From contig CM037877.1 in assembly GCA_021292165.1 (NCBI GenBank), positions 132,798,274 to 132,862,273 on the forward strand: a DNA stretch of 64,000 nt, in the 5' to 3' direction. The notes beneath the pieces were generated by a model. The model was not told the DNA's origin and did no database searches. It saw only the letters and a list, made by a program, of their open reading frames with translations. Below, one piece after another: positions 33,914 through 46,600 of the stretch (within the stretch, counting starts at the first letter, position 1; each line of letters opens with the position of its first letter). The translations under genes were made by a program, and so were the position numbers. Source of the DNA: Shinisaurus crocodilurus. Its lineage: Eukaryota; Chordata; Lepidosauria; Squamata; Shinisauridae.

Positions 33914-34489
33914 TCGAATGCATCATTTCATTCATACTGATTTATTTTAAAGTATTTTTATCCTGCTCCTCCACCCAAAAGGCTCCTGGAGCAGATTACA
34001 TACAATCAGTAAAGCAAGAGAGTCCCTGCTTACAATCTAAAAAGACACAACACACAAAGAAAAAGGGATGGGAAGGGAAGAGGAAAACATTAAGTAGTCT
34101 TTCAGCGGGGCTGGTGGAATGGCCCTGCTTAACCCTCTCATCTCCCTCAGTACAGCCTGCTAGACTCTTCCCAGTTTGCAAGTGTGATGGAGCAAATGAT
34201 GAATGCTGACAGAGATGTGAAATGTACGGGCCACACCTGGATGCAATGTGTGGCTCAACATTCAGAAAGCAATACCTTTCATGAAACCTCCTGTGACTGA
34301 CAAGTGTACATATGCTTCTGAAGCAAGCATGCTTCAGAAATTGGGTTTTAAAGGTATGGTTTGAAGGCTTACACTCCTTTAGTCAAGAAAGATCTGACCA
34401 ACCCGCATAAGGTGTTGATTCCTCAAACTTACTTCACCCTTTAAAACATCCTCAGTGTTTGTTTTTGTTCTTCTGTGCCTTGAGAGACC

Positions 34490-34621
34490 ATGACCAAGAA
34501 AGTAGCCATCGTGGGAGCAGGCGTGAGCGGACTGGCATCCATCAAATGCTGCCTGGATGAAGGACTGGAGCCAACCTGCTTTGAGGGGAGCGACGGCATC
34601 GGCGGAGTGTGGCGGTTCACA
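34490..34621 (+). CDS. FMO1: FMO1-like first coding exon (FAD loop)
   Basis: The coding part is 132 bp, 44 residues, beginning [17 protein letters not shown]. The dinucleotide-binding GAGVSG is intact and [15 protein letters not shown] closes the exon. The donor GTGAGT is at 34622. An acceptor AG lies at 34483-34484 (or 34485-34486), so upstream untranslated exons are implied but not identified. Confidence 0.95.
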
Positions 34622-37600
34622 GTGAGTTGTGTGGGCAGGGGGGCATCTCTCAGCCTGTGGAACAGGTGTCACTCGACTATGGCAGCAGGCAACTGCTTGC
34701 TTGGGCTAAGCCGAGTTAGTTCATACTATCTCTTGATTGATAAAATAGCAAAGTAATTGAACTAAAACAATTCCTTTCCTCCGCAAATCCTGAAGGCAAG
34801 CATTCAGCATATTTTCCCTACAAACAATTTCAGGATATTCATTGAGTATTTAATATTTGTATTTGATATCTGATTGTTTTTTTTATTTCAATATCTTATT
34901 ATTATTCTTTAAATAATATTCCAATATATATAGCAACAGAAGAAGAAAATACACATAACAGCGTAATCCTATACATGTCTACTCAAAAGTAAGCCCCATT
35001 AACTTCACTGGGACTTACTCCCAGCTGGGAAGAGCAATCCTAATGCAAGTTGGTGGGGAGTGAAGTGGCAGTTCCCCGCCACTACCCAAACCCAGCCAGA
35101 TCATGTTGGCCAGAGCAGGAGGTGGATTTCCAGAGCTTTCCAGCCCAGCAGATCTTTCTTTTCCGGATTGCCCACTCCCATTCAAACCAATGAAGAGGAA
35201 ATTGGCTATGATAGCCAAAGCTGGCATAGTGGAGGGCCCAATCCTGGGGGGGGGGGACATAGCAGAGAGGCCCAATCCTGGAAGGACCCCCTTTGGATCC
35301 AGCAAATCCAAAGTTACTCTTCCCCTCTTCCTGGAATGCCCTGAGTTTGGGGCCTACTGCCAGCAGGAACATAACTTCCATGGGTGTACTGGTGGCCACT
35401 GGGGCAGAAATTTCCGCCCCCCCAGCAGGGAAGAGAATTCCCCACCCCTGCCCCCAGAACACCACAGTTTGGGTCTATCGCCAGTGGGAACATTGCATCC
35501 GCAGGTGTAGCAGGGACCATTGGGGTAGACATCCCCCCAAGGGGGGGAGAGGAACCCCCACCTCTTCCTAACTCTCCTCAGACAGTTGTCCAGGTGATTA
35601 CATTGCACCGTGAACAAACCATCAAAAATGTACATGTGAGTTATATAGCTTTCTTTCTTTCTTACAACATTAGAAATATGCATCCATGTTATGTTCTCCC
35701 TTTGTCTACCGATGTCTTAACAATAGGATTAATTTATACATACTCCTAACATTCTGTATATATTTTTTCTATGCCAGGCCTCAACTGATGAGGCCCACCA
35801 GCACGTTATTTCCCTTTCCTACAGATTTTCTCAATTCATTTAATGGTATTACCTGTGACGTTCAGATATGGCCACATCTCTCATTGCATTTTGTAATATT
35901 TGGTTCATTTACAAACATACAGGCCGAGCATCAGTGGGGATTCACAGCATTAACATCCTAACAGATGTCCCAAAAAAACTCTCTGCTTCCCCATCAGATT
36001 TCCAGGGGTGCACCAAGCACCATAAAGATGCTTCGTGCACACTCAGCTCAGCCTGCATCTTTTCCAGTCTCACACAAACTACAGCTCCTTGCATTTACAC
36101 TCTGCATTAGTGCATGCCACAGGTAGGAAGGGCAGAGGCACACACACAAAAAGTCCTGGGCACTTTGTCAAGACTACTAGCAAGACCAAGGCTCTGACCA
36201 GGTATACATCAGGCATCCTGCACTGCTAGAAAGCCCATTCACAGGAATCCTAGCATCAAGAATCGCTGGGTTGGAAGGTACACCATGAGGGCATCTAGAC
36301 CAACCCCCCCAAACTTGTAACACTATTCTTTCATCAACTGGAGGAAGAAAAGGCCATTGTACGTTAAAATAAACAAGGTATAAGCAATAATAACCACACT
36401 CAGATTACTTCCTAGTGCAGAATCTATGGCACCCATATTGTTTATGTAATTTCTATCCATTACCATTAAATGGGCATTTTTACACTACAGGTTCACACTG
36501 GTTTAATGCTCATTTCCAATTCCTCTCCCCAGGAGAGGTTTAATACTCAGTGAACTGGTTCATATGATAAAATAAGCCACTGAGCGTGCCAGGCATGTGC
36601 AGGCTGCAAATTCCATAATCACCACCCAGGATCTGCTTGTCAGGTCTTCTAAACCCAGGTGGCATGGCTGGTTGGAGGGGGAAAACAACCCTCAAATAAC
36701 CCAACAGCAACAGCCCTCCAACAATCCATGCAGCCCAGGGCTCAGATGACTGGACAAGCCTGCAGCCAGGTGGTGATTATGGAAATTGCACCCTGCATGT
36801 GCTGCAATTTAAATAAGCCATGGCGGGAACCAGGTCTTTATCTCAAAGTCAACAACACAATTCTAGCAGTTTTAATCTCCACCAGGAGCAGATCTTTTGT
36901 AAAGCTAATTGCCCATTCAAGAGCAAGCCACCCCAAAATACTTTGTATTACAACAGAGAACAATACATTGTTGCTGAGGAAACCGTCTCAGTCCTTCTCC
37001 CCAGAACTATTAGGTAGGAACTGTACTTCTATAAAGTGACTGAGGGATCTCCACCAGATTTCTTACACCCACTGTCATCAAACCACAATTCCCATGATTC
37101 TTTGGGGGAAGTAAATGTGTCTGTAGTTTCTGGTCTTTTTAAAAATCCAGCTCTATATTTGGCTGTATCTGATGTGAAGGAAGCTACTGCTCTTGTAATT
37201 TTGGTGTCCTTGTAATACAATACACCGTTTTTGAGATGTGAGGAAGACAAATAACAGAATATTTTTTGTAAAAAATAAAAAAATGTTCAACTCTGTTTTT
37301 ATATCTGCATTTAAAAAATACAATTGAATAAAGAAGCATCCTTGTTATGGACAGGACTATGTTGAGGAGGGAAGAGCCAGCCTTTACAAATCATTGGTCA
37401 GTAACACCTCTAAGGAGATGTCAGCCTTTGGAGATTTTCCATACCCAGAAGATTTTCCAGTCTTTTTACCCAGTGCCAAGTTCCTGGAATATCTGCAGAT
37501 GTATACAAAACATTTTGATCTTCAGAAACACATTCAGTTCAAGGTAAGCTTAAAATAATGTGGACAGTTGAAATCAAAATGTTATCATTTGAGAAATTTA

Positions 37601-40600
37601 GGGCGCCATCCTATGGCCACGAGACAGAGTCTAGACAGACATAGGAAAATTCGGAATCCCAGCTCCAATCTCAGAAATGCGCTCCGAGGTTGCAGCTAGG
37701 GCTCCAGATTCGGAGCACCCTCCCTCCACCCATGCAGCTGGAGCAGAAAGAACCACTCTGGCTGCAGCTGTGCTGTCAGAAGACCAACCAAGCAAATTTT
37801 TAAAATAAATTTTGACTTGATAAACAAGTGATGTCTTGCAATACAAGTAGTGTAGGAATGTAACCGCTCACCTCGAGCGGGCTGAAATCGGCCCCACTCA
37901 TGCCCGCCAGAGACTCGCTTTGATATAAGAGTGTTTTGGATTACAAGCACAGTTTCGGAACGAATTATACTTGCAATCCAAGGTATTACTGTAGACAAGT
38001 GAAAAAAGCTGTTTCTTTTGCTTTTACTATTGAATACCGCATTTTTCCTGCTCTAAAAAAACTCGCCAAAAGTGCTCTTTAGATACGGAAGCAAAACCAG
38101 AGGGTCACGACATCATCCAAAGAATGCACGAACAAGTGTGAGTAGGGAATGACGAGCGCATGATAAATGACTTATGTAGAAAAGCCCATATTTGTTTCTA
38201 GTCTGAAAAGATGCCTATCAGTGCTATCACCTTAGTACAGTCAGATTCCTAAATCCAGCTGAACACATTTGCAAGTCCACTCCTTTCTGGATTCATCTTC
38301 ACATCTGGTTATTTTCCCTGAAATGTTTCAGACTACAGTGATCAGCATAAGGAAGCGCCCTGACTTCTCTGCCACCGGCCAGTGGGATGTTGTCACGGAG
38401 ACCAATGGGAAGCAGATGTCAGCCATCTTTGATGCTGTGATGGTTTGCATTGGTTTTCTTACCGATCCTTCTTTGCCACTCAGCTCTTTCTCTGGTAGGA
38501 GCTGTTCTTGAGTTTCCTTCTGTTTCGTTCCAACATGCACAGTTGGGCAACCTGTATGAGGACCAGGCCAGATGTCACAAAATAGCAAGCAAGCTTTTGA
38601 GTTTTCCAGAACTCTTCGTGAAGTTGGATGTTAAACAAAGGGGGCTTGGGGTGGGGAGAGGGAAAATAAAGGCTGGCTTGATGTTGAAGCCACAAAGGCC
38701 TTATGGGCATGTAGGGCTAAAACGTGGAGGGAGACATGGGTGTGCACGCAAGCCCCGCCCCCAGCGTCCCTGTTCGCCTGCTGCCAAAGTTAGACCTTTG
38801 CTCATTGAGCACGAAGCTCTGAAGAGGGGCCCTGTAAGAGCTTTATCAGGGTTTCTGCTTGCAGGAAGCTCTTTTACAAGCTCTCTTCAGACCTTTGTGC
38901 TCACCACACGAAGGTCTAACCAGCAGCCGCGTGCACGGTGGACGCTGTGGGTGGGATTCACATGCTGCCCGTGTGACCCCCTCCACTCTTTAGCCCTTCA
39001 TGCAAGCAGAGAAACACCTGCATAGGGCTAAAGTCTGCATCTAGTCACAGTCTTAAGATGGAACATAGAAGGAGATAGCAACCTAATGGGATTAGGCTGG
39101 CTCCATTCTGCAAGTTCCAAGCCACACCCAGGGTTGCTGGAACAAAGACATACACGATGGCTCTTCCCCCATTTTTGAACATACAATCCAGCAGCTACTG
39201 TAACTACTCTTCAGACTTTGACTGAATGCAGACTTTGCGGCTTCAACATCAATGCAGCCTCCCACACCCACACCCATCTTGCTGACTTTGCTTAACATCC
39301 AGCCGGATGAAGACTTCTGGAGAACTCAAAAGCTTGCTCACTATTTTGTGACATTTTAGTTGGTTCTAATAAAAGTATTGCCAGACTGTGCATTTTGAGT
39401 TTTTTTTCCCTTATGGACCAACATGGCTTCCTTTGTTTTGTTTTTTTGGCTTTTTCTGTTTAGTGTTTACTCCATAACCCTCTTGCACATGAGAAGAGCC
39501 ACATAAGCACCTCCAAAACACATCTTGTTTCCACATATTCCTAGCATTCAATGATGTTTTTGTCTTCCTAGATGAGGCCTTTTGAAGTGTAGATTATTTA
39601 TAGGGAAAGCTGTGCATGTCTTTCTCCCAGGACAGTTGCTCAACACTGGTGACAAATTGTATTTATATTACACTGTGACTGGGTTCACGCAACATGCTAA
39701 GACTCAATAGGTTAAGTAGCAGAGTGGCTTAGCATGCTGTCTGAACCGTGCATGGTGGTTTATAGGCCAACCTGGTGTGGCTTATAAACCACCCTACTAA
39801 GCCATGGCTTGCAGTAGGGTTAAGAAAACCCTAGCAGGTTTAGCGTATTGTCTGAACCAGGATGACAGGCTAACCCACTGAGAAGCCAAAAAGACACAGA
39901 GCCCGTTGGCCAGAGTGGCAAAAAAAAAGGCTGCCGCTCTTGCCAAGGGGCTAGCAAAGGGTGCTTTCCATTCCCCCTCCCAACTATTTTTTTTTTTTTT
40001 ACAAACTGTAAAAAAAGAAAAGAAAAAGTTAGCAGTGGGCTACAAAGTTCCAATTCAGCATGGACACTTGTCTGAATGGACCCAGTGTCCATGGCAAAAT
40101 GGAACTTTGTAGGCCACTGCTATTCCTTTTACATTTATTTTTTTTAAAGGTTGGGCGGGAGTGGAAAGCACCCTTTGTAGCAGAATCTTTGGTTTTTGGT
40201 GGGGGCTCATGTCCCCCTGGGCTGCTCTCATTTTCCCAAGCGTGGATAACCCAGAGGCAACCTTCCCCCCAAAACCCAAGATCCTGCAAAAAAGGGTGTT
40301 TTGGGGGAAATCCCCTCAATTCCTCCCCTTCCGTGCAGGAGCCCCAGGGTTTTTGGGGGGTGCTGGGAAGCCCCCCAAATGGCCTTCAGTTTTGCCATTT
40401 ACCCCAAGTCGATCACACCTTGGGAAGTGGCAAAACCAGAGGGAATCCCCAGTGGCAAGGGGGGATTAGTGCAAATGACCGCTTTTGGGGAGGAACTCAG
40501 TGCTCCTGTGGTGTACCCCTGGGATACCTGCAGGAAGACCGATGAGGGAAGAGGGCGGAGGAGATGGCCAGGGAACCCTCCTGGGGCCCCAGGCAAATTT

Positions 40601-43600
40601 AAGCCCAAAGAGGCTTCAGAGCCATTCTGGGCTTAAAGTGTTGTGTGTGAACCCAGTGACTATGTGCAGGATGTTGCAATGGTCACCCATGAAAAAGAAT
40701 CCCTACACATAGAAAATGGGTATGTCAGGAAGAGAGGTATGCTCAAACCTTTGTTCCTACCATGTTAGTATTCCACATGAAGCTGCTGCTTCTTTTTTTA
40801 ATGGTGGGGAGAGTGTTCAATCATGTAAGCATCCACCTGAAATGGCACCATCCAGGAACAGTTACCACATGATTTGCTTTTTGTGTGGATTAGCTCAGTT
40901 CTGGAGCACCAGCGGGGAGGGACTGAGGAAGGGGTGTTGAGTGGAGTGGCTGGGCTTGTGTCGGAGGACATTTCTGATTTCTCCACTGTGGGTTCAGCAA
41001 AAGAGTTCTGCTTCACGCCCCATGCATGCTCAAGCTTGACCAACCACCATATCTGGGGTCCAGATGGACAAACTGGGTATCTTTTTTTTTTTTAACCTTA
41101 CCAAATAGTATAGCCCAGCTGGCTATACTGAGAGGTCTGGGTTGTTCATTAAAGAAGGGTCTCCCAGTTAACCTCCTGCTCCCTCTCTTTGATATGGGTG
41201 GGATGACTTCAGCTTTGCATAGTCTACCTTTTGTCTTTACTAGAATCCCTGCTGTCTTAGTGATATGTTTTAAATGTACAAACCAGGATTCCTTAAACAT
41301 TAAGACCTTACTAGTCTGTGCTAAGTGATCCTGATTGTGCAAGGAAGAGACTTGCTGGATGACCAAGGTCTACCTAGACCAGCATTCTTTGCGAGAATCC
41401 CAGCAACCACCAGGTAGTCAGTGGTCCACAAGAAATTGACCGGTGGTCCCTTGGTTGACCATAAGCTATCTTCTGCCCACCCCTGATCTAAGACAAGCTA
41501 CGCAGAGGACAAAGAGAGTTGGTCTGCTGTTACAGGGGTCCGGGTCAGGCATGGGGAGATGTAGAGTAATTTGTGGGAAGTGTCTAGTACAGGGGTAGGA
41601 TGTTAACAGCCACTCAATTCTAGCTGTGTGATTTTGGGGCTTGTATCATGGGACTCTCAAACACAATCACATGATGAAGAAATATCTGTAAGTCTTTTAG
41701 TTATCTCTTAGAGACACAGAATACGCCGTCCATCTTTGTTGCATTCTGGAATTCTGAGGAAAGCATTTTCTTAATTCATTTAGATCAGTGTTCTCCAACC
41801 TTGGGTCCCCAGATTTTTTTGGCCTACAACTCCCAGCATGCCCCAGCCACAAGAACACTGATTTAGATGGTGCTAAGCAAGCCACTCAGCCTCAGACCCC
41901 ATTTAAAATATGGAGATAAAAACAGTAGTCTTCTTTACAGGGCCCTTGTAGGAATAATTGCGATAATGTGTGTGAAGCACTCTGGACACTAGAAGTGCAC
42001 TACGTAAATGCTAAAATTCCAATCAGATGCACACTTGCTTGGAAGTCAGTGTGAGAGCTGGACTGACTCGGGTTCAAAAGCTCCCCTAGCCAATGACCCT
42101 CAGTCCCAGTCACGCAGGCGGAAGGAGGAGATAACAGCAGTTAATAAAGATTAAAGAGTTTATTTGTAAGACCCAATTACATGGGATTAAGGCATACAAT
42201 GCATCTCTACTCACTACATCATTGCAGACTCAAATCCTATATCCCAGTGGTAAGGCTAGATGAAGTGAAGTCCAAGAGACATGTCGAGACGAGACGACAG
42301 ACAGAAGTGAAGAGAAGCTATCAGCAAGTGTGCCAACTTATATAGCACAGACCCTGCACCTATAAATAGGATATTACTCACCCCAGTTGTATAACCTATT
42401 CATCAACATGTTGATCTGCTAAAACCTGTCCAAGGTTGCTGAGTCATATCACCTCGAGACTATGTCTCGTGACCGGAGACCTTGTATACTTGAACTCAAG
42501 AGACACCCACCAGGTCAGGTGATAATCTCGATGTTAGGTGGTAATCTCGTTCTGCCTATGCAAAACCCAACAGTCAGTCCCGCTGCATCCAGTGGGATTA
42601 ACTTCTGAACAAACACACTCAGGATGGAGCTATTGTTATTTCATGTTTCATTTGGAAGCTCATTGGGGTATGTCTTCATTTCCCACACAGGTATAGACAA
42701 GTTTAAGGGCCAGTACTTTCACAGCCGGGACTACAAAAACCCAGAGGTATTCAGAGATAAAAAAGTGCTTGTGATTGGCATGGGGAATTCTGGAGTCGAT
42801 ATCGCAGTGGAAGCCACTCACACAGCGAAAAAGGTAATATTCCTCAAACCAGTTTTCTGTGTTTTGGAACTTGGCTATGCTACACTTTCCCTTTCATTTT
42901 GGTAAGGAGGAGCAGAATGCCTGTTCTCTTATCAATCGCATTCTCTTGTGAGGAATCCAGATGGAAGAAAGCTCAAGCGTTCTCTACAGGCCAGTGAAGA
43001 TGCAAACGTTTAACGTACAATTAAAGAGAAGAAACAGCTACTGCTCTGAATTGGAACAAACTCTCCAGGAAGCCAGAACAAGTAACAAATGGCCAGAACT
43101 TCTGCAGTGTGAGGAAGATTCACAAGAGAGTGGTTTTGTCATCGCCCTAATAATGCAGCCTTCGTCCACCTGGAATCCTACAGACGCTTTGGATGACAAC
43201 TCCCAGCATTCCTAATCATCGGCCATGCTAGCTGAGGCTGATGGGAGTTGAAATCCCAAGCCTCTGGAGGGCACCAGGCTGAGGAAGGCTGCCATAATTC
43301 AGGACACTCTGTGAACACCCAAGGGAGGCCCTTCAGAAGGTGTCAGTGGGAGGGTTCGCACGTCACAAGAAGCCACGTTGCGTAGAAAGCTATAAGCCAT
43401 GCTACCTCCAATGTGCCCGACAGATGATCAGGCACATCGGTGGTTGGGTGCCGCCGCCTCCCCCCTCGGTCCTCCCGCGGGTATCCCAGGGAACCTTGCG
43501 GGAGCACCGAGGTTCCCCCCCCTCCCACCGCCACTTGATATGCTGGAGCTACCTCCTCTTCCCCACCGCCCCCACCAACCCCAAATGGCAGGCAGGGACA

Positions 43601-46600
43601 CAGCCAGCCACTGCTGTTCCCAGCAAAGCGGGCTCGCTCGTGAGCAAGTCTGCTTTGCTGCAATTGGCAGCGGCCGCCCCACGCTGCTGCCAATCCCGGC
43701 AGAACGGGCTTGCTCGTGAGCAAGCCCTCTCTGCCGAGATTGGCAGCAGCAGCAGCACCGGATGGGGATGGGGGAGCTGAACTGATCTCTGAGTTCTTGG
43801 GCATTTTGAGGGTGGCTGTCAGCGGTGCTCGCCCAGCAGCTACTTGGCAAGAGTGGCAAGGCTTTTTTGCCACTCTTGCCAAGCGGCTCTGTGGCGGTTT
43901 GTGTCATCTCAGGGGTTGTCATGCCATTCGAGTTCAGACAACATGGCAAGCCCAGGGGTGGCTAACAAACCCTACAACAGTGTTCTCCAACCTTGGGTCC
44001 CCAGATGTTTTTGGCCTACAACTCCCAGCATGCCCCAGCCAGCATAGCTCGCTGGGGCATGCTGGGAGTTGTAGGCCAAAAACATCTGGGGACCCAAGGT
44101 TGGAGAACACTGCCCTACAACAAGCCATGGGCTGTCAGGGTGGCTTATAAGCCCAGAAGTTAGGTTTATAAGCCACCCCAGATATCCCATCATGGCGGGT
44201 TCACACAAGAGGACAAACCCTCTGGCATGTTGTCATGTCGTGCGAACCCAGCCAACGTGCATAGGCATTAATTCTTTCAAAGAGATATTGGAAGAATAGT
44301 AGGGCAATAGCCAGGATGCGGCCAGTGGGTGTACTTCCCCAGCTAGAGCACTGATTTATCCACCTAATAATTCACAGACACACACACACCGGGCTTTTTA
44401 ACTGGTGGTGTGTGACCATTTCCATTTAAAGAATGAGAGCTGGTTTTAATAGAAAATGCCTGGTTACAAAAATCAGTGATAAGTAGTGGTAGCTCAATAT
44501 GGTAGCAGTCCAAACTTCGCCCATTTGACCCAGGCCTGCCAAACTGCCCCTGCCTCAGTGTGTGTTTGTGTGGGCGGGGCAGTGTGGGGCGAGGGGGGTT
44601 TTTCAATATCACTCATACCAGTTTAAATCATCCTGGGGAGATAATCTCCTTTAACTACTACCCCTCTGACTGTGAGCATGGCAGGATCCTGGGAATGGGT
44701 GAACATAAGGAATTTATTGTTCCTTCTAAGGTGCTCTTTCTAAGTAGGCAAAAGTTTCTCAACCTAAAATAGCTGCCCTTATTCAACTTACACATTCCTG
44801 ATACTAACAATTTATAGACACTAGCGGTGCAACCCTATATGTGTTTACTCAGAAGTAAGCCCCATTGAGCTCAATAGTCCTAGGTAAGTAGGTATCATAT
44901 GTAATAGGATTATAACCTAAAGTACTCATAGACGGTTAGGCATGGCAACAGCTTTATAGAAGCTTTTATTGGTATGAGGAAAGCGAAGTTTTATGTGGTG
45001 GTGCCATCTAGTGAGAAAAGTTGGCTATGGCCTCAAGCAATGTAAATATTGCAACGTTTAGATGAGTGTTCTCCAACCTTGGGTCCCTTACGCTGGCTGG
45101 GGCATGCTGGGAGTTGTAGGCCAAAAACATCTGGGGACCCAAGGTTGGAGAGCCCTGGTTTAGATTGTCAGTAAAGAGATGCTTAGTGTGCCAGAGTACA
45201 GCAAATATCTGCTAAGCAACAAATTTGCTTAGAAACAAGCTAGCAGCCTTGTTTTTGGCTGCTTAACAATTCCCTGAAAATGTTGGGATCAAGTCATAGA
45301 GTCTTCATTGCTCTGTTCTAAATCTTCAGATCTGCAGGGGTGGGGAACACCCCCTTAGGCATAGGGCGAGTTCACACAACACAACAACCCGCCCTGCGAA
45401 TAAGCTACGCAGCGTGGGTTGTTGGTGAAACAACCCACAATGTGCCTGAGAGACAATCGGGCTCACTGTGGGTTGCCCCCCTCGGTCCTCCCACAGGTAT
45501 CGCAGGGGACTCCATGGCAGGACCCGTCTTGTCTCCTTCTCCCCTTGCTGACCACTGAGCCCTTTTTCACTTGTTGCATCTTCCCCCCCCCCTTTCCCCC
45601 TTTTTGATTTGACAGCCAGGGACAGCCCCTCCAAAATGCCCAAGTGGCACATTGGAGGAACTGTCACTGGTTTGCCACTTTAAAAAAAAATGAATCTCCA
45701 ATGTGCACAAATATTTTCATAATTTTTTTAAAAAATAGACTTGTGCAAGTGCAAAGGTGTGCACTTGCATGGGCCTGAAATGGGAAGCCTCACCTGGGCA
45801 ATGTCCTGGGAGGTATCTGCTATCAAAGTGTAGCAGGAACCAACTATGCCCATTGACCCAGAGAGGCTGCAAACAGGGTTATTTTTTACTTTGCTTTCCC
45901 CTGACAGCTGTCAAAAGGTGAGCTGTCAAGGGCAAGCAAACCTACAAGTGACCTTTGCTCGCAAAAGCAGATGGCCAGTAGATCACCCCCTTTCTGGTGA
46001 GATCCTCTACTTTTTGGGGGCTGGGCCTGATTCTTCTCTATGTCCTGCATCTTTTCCACCCTTTCCCAAGACTTTTGGTGCTCAGGAGGTGGAAAAGTGT
46101 GAGCCACCACTTTTATGGGAGCATGGGTTATTGACAGGGATACCCAGTGATTTTTGGCAGGGACATATACATAAGTATATGCATATGTCCCTGTCAAGAA
46201 ACCCTGATTAGCCCTGTCAAAAACCCTGTTTTAAAAGGAAGCCTGAGTTTTGACAGCTGTCAGAGTTCCATGCTCCCATAAAAGGGGTGGCTCACACTTT
46301 TCCATCTGCACCTAGAGCCTTGGGAAAGGGTGGGAAAGATGCAGAATACTGAGAAGAGTTAGGTCCAGCCAAAAAAAATTAGAGAATCTTGTTGCCGCAA
46401 AGGGGGTGATCTACAAAACGCGATCTCTGGGAAAAAAAGGGGGAAAGGGGAAATAATGCTGCAGAGAGCAAAAAAGGGCTCACAGTTGGCAAGGGGGGAC
46501 ACTGTGCCGCTTGGGCATCAGTGGGGCAGCTGTCACTGGCAGTGGTCCAGGTGAGCTCAGGGCAAGAGCAGCAAGGGGGTTTTGATGGTCTTGCCAAACA

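Noticed and set aside
10212..34489. A third FMO gene or FMO pseudogene between the two genes
   Set aside because: I looked for GMGNSG, FATGY, FKGxYFHSR and GPGKW-like text on both strands and found none outside the listed exons.
43340..43949. Open frames of 146-179 codons in the FMO1 fourth coding intron
   Set aside because: They overlap on both strands in a GC-rich non-autonomous element and have low-complexity translations without motifs.
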